This document shows, piece by piece, positions 35,081 through 46,806 of a stretch of DNA of 64,000 nt. Position numbers and translations under genes: made by a program. This DNA is from Pinus tabuliformis. Its lineage: Eukaryota > Streptophyta > Pinopsida > Pinales > Pinaceae. Position 1 is the first letter of the stretch. Each line of letters starts with the position of its first letter. The stretch is taken from positions 1,683,732,167 to 1,683,796,166 of the forward strand of contig CM062818.1 in NCBI GenBank assembly GCA_031772625.1, written 5' to 3'. The notes under the pieces were generated by a model that was not told where the DNA came from, did no database searches, and was given only the letters and a program-made list of their open reading frames with translations.

Positions 35081-35630
35081 TATTTAGATATTCATTTGAT
35101 TGTGATAAAAGTCACAATGACATATTTTATAACTACTTTTGTATGTGCAGGGGCACACTCTAGGACTACTTTTGTATATCTGGTTCATTCTTGTTCTGCA
35201 GCTTGGAAGTTGCTTTGATATGTGATGCCTGCTGTCACTATCTTTTGATTGTTTCACCTCCCTCTCACATAATAGTCATATCAAACCATGAAAATGACAT
35301 TTCACTTCATATATGCAGTTCTCAATGATGCATATTTCCATCGATGTTCACTATTTAGATATTCATATGATTGTGACAAAAGTCACAGTGACATATTTTA
35401 TAACTACTTTTGTATGTGCAGGGGCACACTCTAGGACTACTTTTGTATATCTGGTTCATTCTTGTTCTGCAGCTTGGAAGTTGCTTTGATATGTGATGCC
35501 TGCTGTCACTATCTTTTGGATGTTTCATTCAACTTTCACCTCCCTCTCACATAATAGTCAGATCAAACCATGAAAATGACATTTCACTTTATATATGCAG
35601 TTCTCAATGATGCATATTTCCATCGATGTT
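35081..35630. repeat. 271 bp tandem duplication
   Basis: Copy one 35081-35351 and copy two 35352-35630 both start TATTTAGATATTCAT and end CCATCGATGTTCA. Copy two has a short insertion (near 35528) and few substitutions, so the event is fairly recent. Each copy contains GTATGTGCAG, TTCTGCAG and ATATGCAG, resembling splice acceptors. Confidence 0.9.
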
Positions 35631-36277
35631 CAAGCACAACTTACTATCAGAAGGAACAAATGCTTTCTGGGAGGTACTTTAACTCAGAGTAGGTTAACTT
35701 CAGGTTTTAAGAAAGAATATCTCTTTGAGTAGTACAAGGCTTTGAATTTCCTAATGAAAGATATCTCTTTGAATCAAAATTTGAAAGTCAACGAAACTTT
35801 TACTTCTTATCTTTCTATTTAAGTTTTATATCAACGATTTATTCGGCTTCAGGTTATTGATCGAGCAACTAATGTGCTTGCCTCAATTTCTGGAGTATAG
35901 TCACTAGAATTGCACAAACTTTATCTGTTTGTTTGAGCACGTTCAACATTTTCACATTCTATGTTGCAATTTGTTGGCCATTATCATTGTACTTTTCTTA
36001 TGGCCCTTACTTTATTTCATCCCAAATTTCAGTCCAGGTCATGTGATTAAACAGGGGGACCCAACATGCAGCTTTTTCACTGGTAATTGTATCTGCAAGT
36101 TTTGACCAACATGCATATTTGATCATTCCATGGGAGTTGGGACACTTTGTTTTCGGTTAACCAATCTCTTCACTGATTGATATTTGTGACGGTTTTATTC
36201 AGATTTGATCTATGTTGGTTGTTCATGCTTCGGCTTCTTACTCTTGAGACTTGGTAGTTGAATCTAGTGGAGGAAAG
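35631..36277. other. Intergenic, no gene seen
   Basis: AT-rich single-copy-looking sequence. I see no coding region or repeat structure. Confidence 0.5.
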
Positions 36278-37200
36278 TGTTAAAGATGGCAACTAGGAAT
36301 AAATTCCCTCATTTGGAAGGCTCCTCTTGATGACACACTACACCCTTGAAGAGCTCTTGATGGCATCATTCAACATTGAGAATTTTGGAATATTTGTTTT
36401 TCTACAAATACTTCTTTTTCAGGTCGGCTCAAGACGGCTCCTCTTCATGTTGGCTCATGGATGAAAAGACAGTTCTCTTCTCCCCACTGCAACCACTATA
36501 AATAGGGCTATTCGTTCACCTCATTTGGCACATTTTCTCATCACAACATCTCATCACAAGAAGCTCGGATCTGAGGCAGAAGAAGACGAATTTTCTGAGG
36601 CAGAAGAAGACAATTTTCTGAGGCACGTGTGTAGGGTTTCTCTCTCTGTTGACTAGCATTCTCTCTCTCCGTTGACTCTAGTTGACCAAGCTCTCTGTCT
36701 CACTGTTTGACCGAGTTCAGGAAGGCTGTTCTGGAAGACTCCTTTGACCAAGCTCTGGGCACAATTACCGAGATTCTGGGCATCTTCTCACAGGTTCAGA
36801 CCACCCTATGTTGACCTGTGTTGACCGCAGGTCAAATCTGCAGCAGTTGACCGAATTTCAGAGACTTCTAACAGTCTGAAGTTCAGACTTCCTGAGGCAT
36901 TTCAGAGGTGACACATGGCAGCATTTGGATGGTTTTCTGCTCATCTTTTGGACAGCTGTTGGTTGGGTTTTTGTGAACTATTTGACAGTCAAAGGCTTGA
37001 CTTTGACTTCATCATCATTGTACATTATTGGATTCTCTTTCTGCTGAACATTTGATCCCTGATAATAAGAAGGATTGATTAAAGGTTTTCCCCATCTTGG
37101 GGTTTTTCTCAGGCTTGAACCAAATTCTTGTGTTCTCTTGTCTTGGCTTGTCTTCTGCATTTTATTGTTCTTGTCCTATCTACAATTATTGTCAATGTGA
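36278..37200 (+). mobile_element. LTR-like block (solo LTR candidate), W-box rich
   Basis: Starts TGTTAAAGATGGCAACTAGG. It holds a TATA box (CTATAAATAGGG at about 36497) followed by a leader, a CACGTG G-box at 36624, a 24 bp direct repeat at 36571-36617, and twelve TTGAC(C/T) cores between 36649 and 37008. The promoter-plus-leader layout and the TG start fit an LTR, but the right end and any partner are uncertain. Fossil. Confidence 0.45.
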
Positions 37201-37550
37201 ATTTATGTGATTGCTATTGGAAATTAAAGTGGAAATTATCATTGGGCTAACAAAAGGACGTAGAAGTAATTGTTACAAGCTGTTAATTTTGAGTTAACAT
37301 GTTCTTTGCTTAGGTCAGTTACTTCATTAAACTATTTGCCCATTAATTCATTAGCAATCACTTCAATCATTATAATATGACAGTAACTAAAGCAAGAACA
37401 TAAATGATTGCAGAAGACAAGCCAAGACAAGAGAACACAAGAATATGGCTCAAGCCAGGGAAAGACCCCAAGATGGGGAAAACCCTTAATCAAATCTTCT
37501 TATTATTAATATCAAATGTTCAACAAAGAGAGAGAGAGAGAGTACAATAA
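37020..37550. repeat. Large inverted repeat, arms about 260 bp
   Basis: The left arm text TGTTCTCTTGTCTTGGCTTG (37131-37150) is the reverse complement of CAAGCCAAGACAAGAGAACA (near 37419), and CCCCATCTTGGGG (left) faces CCCCAAGATGGGG (right). Likeness is strongest for about 105 bp per arm and weakens toward the centre near 37290. It may be two head-to-head copies of one LTR part. Confidence 0.85.
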
Positions 37551-38372
37551 CTTAAATTCAACATGACTTGCCAATTTTGTCGATCCAATATTGCTGCCCT
37601 AAACAAGTAGATGGCCCAAGCAAACACTGTAATTCTGGGATATTGTTTTAGTGATCAAATGACACCTTCCTGAAACGAGGTCTGGTTAAGGCCTACCTTT
37701 CTGTCCTTGGGTTCTGTGCAACTCGAGCTCTAGTTAGGGCACACCAGTAGCCCTAAATACAAACTGTGGTTCCCTTCCAAATTGGCTGCCCCTTCTAGGC
37801 CTTCTCCACACACTGTTTAACCTTCGGGTCCTCTTGAAGGCATCCTACAGCCTGCGGTCATACTACAGTAAGAGTTCCGAGCATGTTTTCAAAGGGAAAT
37901 CACCCTTCATTCACCTGAGCTGATCTCTGTGTGGTTGCGGCTAGGATAGCAGGCCTCTTGGCCCTCCAAACAAGGTCTCACTCACTTCTGCAATACACAG
38001 AATCCCTGCAGCCTAGAACAGAAGACAAATACACTACTAACTGTCCACAGAACCAACCTTACTCACCTCTGAAATATGCGGCCTCCTCAACAGAATAACC
38101 TGCAACATAAACCGTCTCAAGAGATGCCAAAAAGCCCTTCTTCTTGCCTTCGTCTTGCTGCCTCAGTCCTGCGCTTATTTCATAGAGATATATCTTGATG
38201 TGATTGCCCATTGGATGATACAAATGACGTTTGAGGGCACCTCTATATATACAAATCGGTGAGGGTCAAAAGACATGTCATTTGGGCCTTTGGAGCTTAC
38301 ATAAAGTTGAGGCCGACCTTGACAATTTGCACATAAGAGAGCTTAAATTCAAAAATACATTTATCCTTATCC
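37551..38372. other. No gene seen, upstream of copia remnant
   Basis: No coding region supported and no LTR or primer-binding site recognised, although this is where the 5' LTR of the copia element would be expected. Confidence 0.45.
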
Positions 38373-41300
38373 ATGGCCTCTATATCTTACTTCAAGATTG
38401 AGGACAAGCTCAATGACAAATTTGACAATCATGCATGGAAGATGACTCTGGACCTGACTTTGGAAGAGCATGAAGTATTGGACTATGTGCAAGGAAAAGT
38501 GGTGGAGCTTCCTTCAAATGCACCTATTGCTGCTAGAATGAAGTGTAGAAAAATTCGAGGTCAAAGCTAAGAAAATTATAATTGACTCCATTCAAAAGCA
38601 TTTTTGATTTGGGAACCTCTAAGGAAATGTATGATAAGTTGGTTGGGATGTTCAAAGTGAACAATGCAAATCAAATTCTCTTGCTCAAGAACAAGTTGAA
38701 GGATATCAAGATGGATAAAGGGGAGTCTATCCAATCCTACATGAGAATAACTCAAATCAAGAATGACCTGCTATTTATTGGAGAAGTTATCGCTGACAGA
38801 GAACTCACTCTCATTGCTCTTGAAGGTCTTTCAAGACCATGGGATATATTTGTCACCACCATTTTCAACAATGACAGGATACCTGGTTTTGATGAGTTAT
38901 TGGCTAGATGCACTCAAGAGGAAACAAGGATGATGGAGAGAGATAAATCCTACAATGGAAATGAACCTACTGCTTTCTTTGCACATGCTAAGAAGAAGAA
39001 TGATGTTGGTCCAAGGAGACAGGGTCAAGAATCTATGAAGGGATTCAAAGGAAAAGGAAAAGGAAGATGCTACAGTTGCAACATGTTTGACCACTATGCT
39101 AGAGAGTGTTCTCACAAGAAAAATCCTTCAAGGGATGACAATAACAACAACAACAATTACAAAAGCAATTGCAATCAAAGGAACAATAGATATAACAACA
39201 AAGGAAAGAGGAATGCTCACGCTACCTGAGAAGGAAATAATCGAGCTTCCAAGAGGACAAGAGATGCTAGGTATGATGGAAATAATGTAGAAAAACAAGA
39301 TGAGTTTTATCTTATTTTCTCTCTATCCATTGCCTCTCCTTTGAATACTTTGAAGTTTGGATCATTGGTTAATTGATAGTGGAGCCTCAAGGCATTTTAC
39401 TAGATATAAGGAGTCCCTCTCAAATTTAGTTGAGAAGAAAACTAATCTAAAGATTATACTTGGAGGTAATGCCACCTACTCCGTAAAAGGGATAGGATTT
39501 GTTAATCTTCACTTGAACTATGGTCAAATCATACATCTTTAGGAAGTTTTGTATGTGCCCGATTTAAAGAACTTGGTGTCTATTTCTGCGATGGAAGACA
39601 AAGGCTTCAAGGTAGCTTTCATTGATGGAAAGGTACGTGAATGTCATAGAAACCCTAAAGATGCTTTTACTCTTGGATTTAAAGTTGATGGTCTTTATCA
39701 AGTTGGTGGAAGTCTTTTGGGAGCATTAACAAATGATATTTCTATACAATGTGAGCTATGGCACCGAAGATTTGTCCATTTACATTACAAAGCCTTACCT
39801 GGAGTAAGGAAGATGATCACAGGAATGCCTGAGTTTTTTATAAACGTGGATGAGTCTATCAAGGTTGTGCAACTGGGAAACATACAAAGGGACCATTCCT
39901 TTCTAGTGAAAGAAAGACAACTGATATTCTTTAGTTGATCCATTTTGACATGTTTGGTGCCTTGATTGTAACTTCATTAGGAGGATACACATACCATGCA
40001 ATTTTTGTGAATGAATTCTCACGCAAAACATGGATTTATTTCTCGAAGAGGAAGGATGAAGTGTTCAAGTGGTTATGTTCTTTCAAAGCATTGGTGAAGA
40101 ATCAAACAGGAAAGAAGATCAAGATGTTGAGGATGGAATCGAATATGAATCCAATGAGTTCAATGACTTTTGCAGAGGGGCTGGCATTAAGAGGGAGACA
40201 ATTGTTCCATACACTCCAGAGCTGTATGGTGTTGCTGAAAGAAAGAATTGAACTATCATGGAAGCCACCCGTGCCATGATCTATGATAAAAAAGAGTCAA
40301 GGGATCTCTACTTGAATGGTTCATGAGGCACAATACTTGCTAAGGTTTTGCAAATGGGGTAGCAAGCTAAGTGGGCTTGATTGTGGGGAAAACTCCACAG
40401 TTAAGCGCGCTTGAGCCAGAGGAGTTCTGGGATGGGTGACCTCCTGGGAAGTCCTGGTTACCGGGTGCAAGCCCCGGAAGTGATGATTGATGCTATGTAT
40501 TTCACTAGTTTCAATCCCACTTCTTCACCCCTGTGAGCATCACCCGATGCAATGAGTGCTAAGTGAACTATTCAAAAATCATGAGAAATTAGTCAGTTAC
40601 GACTACCTCTCATGGAAATGGTCATACATGAATGACTTACTTAATGCAGTTGAATCCCAAAAAAAAATGATATCGAATATAATGCACTGCGTAAACCCCC
40701 ATACTTAAATTCAAAAAGAGTCAAGGGATCTCTACTTGAATGGTTCATGAGGCACAATACTTGCTAAGGTTTTGCAAATGGGGTAGCAAGCTAAGTGGGT
40801 TTGATTGTGGGGAAAACTCCACAGTTAAGCGCGCTTGAGCCAAAGGAGTTCTGGGATGGGTGACCTCCTGGGAAGTCCTGGTTACCGGGTGCAAGCCCCA
40901 GAAGTGATGATTGATGCTATGTATTTCACTAGTTTCAATCCCACTTCTTCACCCCTGTGAGCATCACCTGATGCAATGAGTGCTAAGTGAACTATTCAAA
41001 AATCATGAGAAATTAGTCAGTTACGACTACCTCTCATGGAAATGGTCATACATGAATGACTTACTTAACGCAGTTGAATCCCACAAAAAATGATATCTAA
41101 TATAATGCACTGCGTAAACCCCCATACTTAAATTCAAAAAGAGTCAAGGGATCTCTACTTGAATGGTTCATGAGGCACAATACTTGCTAAGGTTTTGCAA
41201 ATGGGGTAGCAAGCTAAGTGGGCTTGATTGTGGGGAAAACTCCACAGTTAAGCGCACTTGAGCCAGAGGAGTTCTGGGATGGGTGACCTCCTGGGAAGTC

Positions 41301-42545
41301 CTGGTTACCGGGTGCAAGCCCCGAAAGTGATGATTGATGCTATGTATTTCACTAGTTTCAATCCCACTTCTTCACCCCTGTGAGCATCACCCGATGCAAT
41401 GAGTGCTAAGTGAACTATTCAAAAATCATGAGAAATTAGTCAGTTACGACTACCTCTCATGGAAATGGTCATACATGAATGACTTACTTAACGCAGTTGA
41501 ATCCCAAAAAAAAAAATGATATCTAATCTACCGAAGTTCTTGTGGGGAAAACTTGCCAAAACTGTTGTATATGTTCAAAATAGGTGCCCTCATCAAGCCT
41601 TGGATTTCAAGACACCCGAGGAAGTCTTCACTAATAAGAAACCTAATGTTTCTCATTTTAGAATCTTTGGTTGTCTTATGTATTTTTATGTGTCTAAAGA
41701 GAAAAGGAATAAGTTGGAAGCTTTTGGGAAGAAAGGTATATTTGTTGGATACAGTGAAAATTCAAAGGCATGTAGAATTTATGTACCTGGTCAAAGAGAT
41801 GATAATGCTACTTAAAAACAAAAAAAACCTTCGATGGATGAGCCTATGCCTGGTGTTAATGGCCCGATGGATCCTCTTGATCCACCTCCTAGTGATCCCT
41901 ATACCTCAAGGAAAAGACCACTATGGCTCAAGGACACACTTGAAGATGTTGAAAAACATTCCACTCCAAGAGGGACATTTCGGGAAAGTAAGAAGCCTAA
42001 CAGGTATCAAGGGTACTTGGCTTCTATGATTAATATTATTCAAATTGAACCTTGCATTTTTGAAGAAGTTGTAAAGCACCAAGTATGGAAAGATGCGATG
42101 AGTGAGGAGTATGAGTCAATCATGAAGAATGATGTCTGGGAAGTGGTGCCTAGACCCAAGGACAAGTCTATGGTCACTTCTAAATTGATCTACAAGATAA
42201 AACATGGAGCTGACGGAAATGCTGAAAAGTATATTGTGAGGTTCATGGCTTGTGGTTTCTCTCAAAAGGAAGGAGTGGAATATGATGAAATATTTGCACT
42301 AGTGGCTCGATACACCACTATTGGATCTATAATTTCTCTTGCTGCCAATCAAGGATGGACCCTACATCAAATGGAAGTTAAGACACCCTTCTTGCATGGC
42401 TCACTTAAGGAGGAAGCCTACTTGGAACAACCACAGGGGTTTGAAGTACAAGATCGAAGGTCTCATGTATGCAGGTTAAAAAATCCCTCTATGGGTTGAA
42501 GCAAGCCCCTAGGGCTTGGTATGAGAAGATTGATAGTTATCTTAT
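38373..42545 (+). mobile_element. E: Ty1/copia element, broken and truncated
   Basis: Plus-strand copia order: gag (38373-39230, with MDKGESIQSYMRITQIKNDL and the CCHC knuckle CYSCNMFDHYAREC near 39070), protease (WLIDSGASRHFTRY near 39360), pre-integrase domain (LWHRRFVHLHYKAL near 39760), integrase (39935-40260 and 41520-41815, with NRCPHQALDFKTPEEVF), and reverse transcriptase (42060-42545, with QMEVKTPFLHGSLKEEAYL). The integrase is parted by the 5S-bearing array at 40289-41520. The remaining RT and RNase H are absent after about 42545, and no LTRs were found. Around ten breaks; clearly a dead fossil. Confidence 0.9.
40289..41520 (+). repeat. Three tandem ~424 bp units carrying a 5S rRNA-like segment (Cassandra-like TRIM or 5S-derived retroposon)
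   Basis: Units start AAAAAGAGTCAAGG at 40289, 40713 and 41136 (periods 424 and 423). Each has about 80 bp very like the middle and 3' part of plant 5S rRNA: ACTCCACAGTTAAGCGCGC, GGATGGGTGACCTCCTGGGA, AGTCCTGG. This part contains the internal RNA polymerase III promoter boxes. Each unit has an A-run near the end. Units one and two then have a ~44 bp linker (with AATGCACTGCGTAAACCCCC) that is missing after unit three. That layout equals LTR-internal-LTR-internal-LTR with a very small internal part, as in Cassandra, but TG/CA ends are not evident. The array sits inside the copia integrase. Confidence 0.8.
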
Positions 42546-44100
42546 GAAGCTGATGTTATCACTCAGGTTGTCTCTTGGCTCCTTAAGGGATACGGCCGAG
42601 GTAACCACAAACCAATCTTTGGATTACAGGTTCTAGCCTACCTGCAATCAGAGAGGGCTCTCTCTTTATAATTTAGCTTTGTTTTGATATGATTTTAGGC
42701 TAGTTATGGTGTACATGGGTTTTGTTTTGAGTTTTGGTGGGATGGGTGATGTACTCAAACAGAGTTGGACTGCAAAGTGAGAGAAGTTCAAACCATTGGG
42801 CATGGAGTCAAGGATAAGGGCTGCTGGTGCGTTTTCTTGGTCACAAGAGGAATACAAAGCAGGATAGTTACACATGGAACAATAACAAGTTGTAAAAAGA
42901 TGAAATGAAGGTCAGAGATGAAAGGCAACTAAGAATCTTTCATCAGCTAACAGAAGGAGGGCGAATGAACTTTATCTAGGAGCAGTCAAGGATTCCTAAA
43001 CAATCATTCATGAATGAGAGAAACAGTGTAAACATGATCATTTAAGTATGCATATTCATAACTATTTCTGAGGAAAACATGGAGAAATAACAGGAATTGA
43101 GCATAGAGTGCTGCTGAGCAAATTCTAAGCTATTCTTCTTTTCTGTTACTTAGATCATGACACAATGGTGATATAAACACATATAAAATGAAAACAGAGG
43201 CAAGAAAGACTTATTGAGCCATGTAGAAGCATTAGAATTCCATATTTCACTCTCCAGCCCTTAAAAGCACAACAGATAGTTCATCATCCAATCATTCCAG
43301 CGATCTTTGATTATAGAGGCTCTCAAAGAATACAATGCAAGTCTGGAGAGGAGTTATCAACCAACCAACCAACCCTTAAACAATGAACATGGTGGTTTAT
43401 ATAGAGAAAATATCCAAAAATATCTACAATAGCAGATATTAAACATATCTAAGGGAAATACGTGCCTTTAATCTAACTTATCCTGAAATAAATGCATAAA
43501 AGATCTATCTAACTGCTGCGCTGAGGCAGCTGCCTCAAAAATGAGTAAATATGATGTCCTTTGAGCTCTGTGCTGTTCATTTGGCCATAACTGTGCTTTG
43601 GTTTCTGCAGCACTGCCCTTAGGTGGCCTTATGTGCATTAACTTTGATCTGGTGAGCCTTAATGACTTTAAATTCCATCACTGATACTCTTTGACTTGTT
43701 GGGGTCTTCTTTAATGCTCATCTGCTTTGGCATTAAGTCCTCCACTGATATTTTCTTAAGTGATACTCTTTGCCGCTACTCTGATACACTTTTCGCTGAA
43801 TCGGGGCCTTTAGAGGAGTATTGGCGCTTGCCCGATCAAAATCTGATAAAAAAGGAAGAATAACTGCTAAAATGGTGGAGGATTTGTGGACTGATAGGTT
43901 GCTGAGACTGTGCTCGTTGTCCGGAGCAAATTTGAGCCGGAGCGATGCAAAAATGGCCGAAGAATGATTAAGCTTCCTTTGGAGAAGGAGCGTGCGCAGG
44001 CGCCGAACAGAAATCATGGAGAAATGCCTTTTTCCCTGTATAAAGCAAAAAATCACTTTACACAGAAAAATCGATGAAAAATAGAGCGGGAGCGACACTG
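42546..44100. other. No gene seen
   Basis: AT-rich sequence with no supported coding region. GGTTTATATAGAG near 43394 resembles a TATA region and parts may be old LTR sequence, but no partner is visible. Confidence 0.4.
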
Positions 44101-46421
44101 TAGTGGAAAACATATTAGGGCCGTTGGATCTAACGTGGATAGATCCAACGGTTGCGATCAAATCGCAATATCGCAATCGGCGGATCTCCAAACCACAATG
44201 CCTCCGATATGCGATGAACCCTGCGGACCCGATGCACTATAGGCTCTCTTTTTATAGATATCGGGTCCGGCCCATCGGCGGTCTCTTATCGGCGGGTTTA
44301 TAATGAAATGGGTCCGCAGACCCGATATTCCCTTCAAACTGTTCTTTATAATTTTTCGGATCCGGTTATGGAGCGTACAATACCAATCCCTTGCGAACCT
44401 GACACCCATTAAACTCCACTCTATAGTATTTCGGCTCCGGAATATCGGAGCTCTCCCATTTAGCCATGCTAAAGGCTCCTTTCGGACCCGATACCTTTAT
44501 ATGCTGCACTTTATAACACTTCGGCTCCAGAATATCGGAGCTCACATAGTTAAGGGTTTAAAGGCCCCTCCCGATGCGATGCGATATCACATCGGAGGAA
44601 GGGAGTGGAGGCTTGTAACATGTAGCGTTGGCGAGCGAAATGGGGGGGCTGCGACTTAATGAGGACCGTTGATCTGAGGGCCCAAATGGGCGGCTGCGAT
44701 AAAGTCGGGGATATTGCTATCGACGGGCGGAGGGTGAGGGCCTTTATATAATTGCGACAGCGATAAGCGATATATGCATATTTTGCGATGGATTAGCGAT
44801 AAAGGGGAAAATGGTGGAAAAACATGGATTTACGGTAAAGGCAATGAATTGCGGTAAAAGTGAAATATGCGGTAAAGCGGAGATATATGGAAACATATGG
44901 AATATGCGATGGAAAGGCCTCCCGATAGCGATATCGCATCGGAGCATGAGGAATGAACTGGGGCATATATATGGGGGCATATAATGTTGTGATACGCCGA
45001 TTGCGATAAACACATTGGGGGAAATGGATCGGAGGAATATATAAAGGGGCCAATACTTGTGACTGCCACCTCCGATAGCAATATCGTGTCGGAGGGGGGG
45101 GGGAATGCAATCGGAGGCATGCCTTATGAGTCGACAAAGGGCCATTTGCGATCAGAGGAAGGCCTCTCCGATCGGAGGAAGGAAATATGGCATTGGAGGG
45201 GTTTTTGCATGATCGGAAATGTTCCGATAACATAAAAAGAGGGTTTTTATGGAGTCGGAAGGGAAAATATGAGATCGGAGGTGGACTTTGATGCATTTGA
45301 AGGGGTTGTTAATGCATCGGAAGGGGTCCGAATGCATATGAAGATGGTTAAAGAGGCAAAATGAGGGTTCTTACTAAGTTTTAGGCAAACTTAGTAATTC
45401 CCAAGCAATATTTATGATTATATTTCAACTAGAGGGAGGGGATATGTATATAGAGGGATTCTTACTATATTTTTAGTAGGGGAAGGGGAAATATATAGGG
45501 ATTTACATAATAAGTTAGAAATTAATATGAATTTTGGTTGGAAAGTGCTAAGGATAGAAATCTTAGGCTTTAAAGGGGAAATAGGACTTGTAGAAGAAAT
45601 ATAAGCATCCTTTAAGCAAAGTAGACCTTTACTTAGGCAATATTTATGGAATATGATGATTTTTAAAGATATCAAGTAGATCTTAACATCTTTTTAGGGG
45701 AAATTAGTGAATGATTTGGGGGAAAGAAAGAAGGGGAAGTTAGACATGCCTCGCTTGAGCTGATCCGAATGGATTTTGCCTTATACTTGTGATCTGAATA
45801 GATTTAACACTTGAAAACTTGAAATGGATCACAATTCATCATTCTGCCACCTCAGAACTACCTACCCAGCCTACTTACCTAACATTTTGTCTTCTTTTTG
45901 GTTTGGGTGCACTTGAACTAGCAAACCCAGCTTTTCAATTTTTCTTTTTGCTATCCTCCTATCTAAATCGATCCTTATGCCTTCCGGGGCTCAGATTAAA
46001 CAGTTGAGCACCCCTGTTTTTCTACCTATCTAATGATATGCCAAGATTAAACAGTTTGGACAGATATTTATTCTCTATCTTTAAAACAAGCAATTTAAAC
46101 CTAGGGAAGCCAAGATTAAGCTGTTTGGCCTTCCCTTAACTGTGAAACTCTTCAAAAATGGAATATAGTAGTGGCATTTGAGCTAGCACACTTTCCTGGC
46201 CTTTTGTTTGGGGTTCATTTCATTTATTTTTCTCTTTGGCGGATTGATTCTTTTTGCCCTTTGATTATTCTTTCAAGGCATGCCCTCTTTACATTTTTTA
46301 ATTTTTCTGAGTTTTCTTGGAAATATGGAACCTTTGCAGCATGGAAAGAATGACATATTTGGCATGTAAACAGTCAATCATGAAATATGAAACCTATTGT
46401 AATAGGAGGCTAACAGTGGCT
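44100..46421 (+). mobile_element. F: LTR in plus orientation, same family as 49880-51900
   Basis: From about 45810 to 46421 this is homologous to the reverse complement of 49880-50460. Shared landmarks include CTACCTACCCA, GGGTGCACTT, CCTCCTATCTAAATC, TTTGGGGTTCATTTCA, TGCCCTTTGATTATTCTTT and GGAGGCTAACA. It ends TAACA at 46421 and is followed by GTGGCTCCACTTGTGGAT, a plausible degraded primer-binding site. The left part (44100-45360) is rich in CGGAGG and GCGATATCGC motifs; its outer end is not defined. Fossil. Confidence 0.6.
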
Positions 46422-46806
46422 CCACTTGTGGATGGCTTTTCCAAATGAAAAGGCAAGAACAGCAGGTCAGAATGCCTTGGTCTTCAACTGTTGCTATAAT
46501 CTGAAAACTTCCTTCTTCTTTGATGCTTTTGACTGAATTCTTGTAAGCTGTTATGCAATATTACTTTGAGCTGATTTGCAGAATAATTATAGCTCTGCTT
46601 CTTGCCTTTTTGGTGCTTGTAAACATATTCAAATCTGCCCGAGCACTTATTTTGAAATTAATTCATAACAGAGATCAAATGGTGCATTTGCTTTGATCCT
46701 TCCTCCAAAATTTGCTGCGTTATTCCCTTATCAGACTGCTGTAAATAGACATGCTGAAAATAGAAATATTAATGTACAAATATAATATACAGCTGCATTA
46801 TGTACA
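46422..46806. other. Short non-coding stretch between LTR F and pol D
   Basis: No coding frame. It begins with the possible primer-binding site mentioned for F and runs up to the end of the minus-strand integrase. Confidence 0.4.

Noticed and set aside
40289-41520. Functional 5S rRNA genes
   Set aside because: The first part of 5S is missing or strongly diverged, units end in A-runs, and the array sits inside a retroelement integrase, so it is a 5S-derived repeat.
44303-45296. Open frames on both strands in the GC-rich block
   Set aside because: Biased-composition LTR sequence with overlapping frames in several phases and no recognisable domain.
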